A DNA stretch of 64,000 nucleotides from Paenibacillus catalpae (GTDB lineage Bacteria > Bacillota > Bacilli > Paenibacillales > Paenibacillaceae), in NCBI RefSeq assembly GCF_900112695.1, contig NZ_FOMT01000003.1:372001-436000 (forward strand), written 5' to 3'. The notes under the pieces are model-generated. The model was not told the origin of the DNA. It was given only the letters and a program-made list of their open reading frames with translations, and did not search any database. The translations under genes were made by a program, and so were the position numbers. Positions within the stretch are counted from its first letter, which is position 1. Each line of letters begins with the position of its first letter. Of this stretch, positions 63,436-64,000 are shown piece by piece.

Positions 63436-64000
63436 ATGGGCGTTTTCTCGAAAGACAAAGATACGTTTATGGACAATGGAAAACCTGTCCGTCTGCTCTC
63501 CGGGGCGATGCATTATTTTCGGATTATTCCCGAGTATTGGCGGGACCGGCTGCTGAAGCTGAAAGCTTGCGGGCTGAATACTGTCGAAACGTATATCGCC
63601 TGGAATGTTCATGAACCAAAGGAAGGCGAGTTTCGATTCGATGGCATGGCCGACGTCTGCGCCTACATCGAGCTTGCGGGCAGCCTTGGCCTTCATGTCA
63701 TCGTTCGTCCGAGTCCGTATATTTGCGCGGAGTTTGAATTCGGCGGATTACCTGCGTGGCTGCTAGCCGATTCCGATATGCAGCTTAGATGCAGCCATCC
63801 GGCGTTTCTGCGGAAGGTCGATGCGTATTATGACACACTCATTCCACGGCTATTGCAGCTGTTGTCCACGAACGGTGGTCCGATCATCGCCGTTCAGATC
63901 GAGAACGAATACGGCAGCTATGGCAATGACGCGAAGTACCTTGATTATCTGAAGCAAGCGTTGATTACGCGTGGAGTAGATACGCTGCTCTTTACTTCCG
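63436..64000 (+). CDS. Beta-galactosidase, glycoside hydrolase family 35 (3' end outside the window)
   Basis: The first 188 residues of a GH35 enzyme, cut off by the window end. ATG 63436 follows GAAAGGAGTG. The family start is clear: GKPVRLLSGAMHYFRIIPEYWRDRL, ETYIAWNVHEPKEGEF and VRPSPYICAEFEFGGLP. The acid/base Glu is in AVQIENEYGSYG (residue about 158). No signal peptide, so cytosolic. It removes terminal beta-galactose. It is the first ordinary metabolic gene after the stress island. Confidence 0.95.
   Translation, partial: MGVFSKDKDTFMDNGKPVRLLSGAMHYFRIIPEYWRDRLLKLKACGLNTVETYIAWNVHEPKEGEFRFDGMADVCAYIELAGSLGLHVIVRPSPYICAEFEFGGLPAWLLADSDMQLRCSHPAFLRKVDAYYDTLIPRLLQLLSTNGGPIIAVQIENEYGSYGNDAKYLDYLKQALITRGVDTLLFTS

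Overview
The window looks like chromosome of a Paenibacillus-type, spore-forming Firmicute. Supporting signs are an alpha/beta-type SASP, a tyrosine T-box leader, the polA-mutM-ytaF-coaE-nrdR neighbourhood, a YesM/YesN-type two-component pair, an SLH-anchored giant surface protein, GTG/TTG starts behind strong purine-rich ribosome binding sites, and many glycosidases. These calls come from reading translations and motifs; no database search was possible.

Bases 1-36160 are mostly core or ordinary metabolic genome. They hold the 3' part of a D-2-hydroxyacid dehydrogenase; a PPOx-fold protein divergent from a MocR regulator; a GH9 enzyme; a GNAT and an M3 peptidase; an M20 amidohydrolase; an AraC regulator divergent from a GH42 beta-galactosidase; T-box-tyrS; a stalk-domain/Gmad2-like protein; a solute-binding-protein remnant followed by an unrecognised 729-aa protein; a soluble CBS-chemoreceptor; pstB-phoU; a HupE/UreJ-like membrane protein; a 2264-aa S-layer-type protein; the polA operon; SASP; nrdR; and tRNA-Ala(GGC).

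Bases 36161 to about 42075 are AT-rich accessory DNA. A run of small single genes, including fosB, is separated by repeated copies of a short hairpin sequence (consensus about TTAAGCTAACGGGCAGGATAGTTTAA), which gives a gene-cassette-like layout. A 359-bp element with 12-bp inverted ends, a 5'-truncated cotJC fragment and two unknown minus-strand genes follow. Then three tandem copies of a ~235-bp unit each carry the 3' end of the upstream tRNA-Ala fused to a long hairpin. The genes on both sides of this tandem array are truncated exactly at its edges.

Bases 42076-63270 look like a stress island. They carry a QorB-like reductase, DoxX behind an MhqR-like palindrome, two overlapping LysR regulators, a lipoprotein with a YesM/YesN pair but no permeases, an alpha/beta hydrolase, a YcaC-type hydrolase, XapX, a YtcJ-like amidohydrolase, an MFS transporter, Dps, an MhqO-like ring-cleaving dioxygenase, a GAPDH paralogue, catalase, and a CuA-type cupredoxin lipoprotein. 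Many of these families deal with quinone, electrophile or peroxide stress. The stretch ends with an inverted remnant of the tRNA-end/hairpin unit, just before a GH35 beta-galactosidase that runs off the window.
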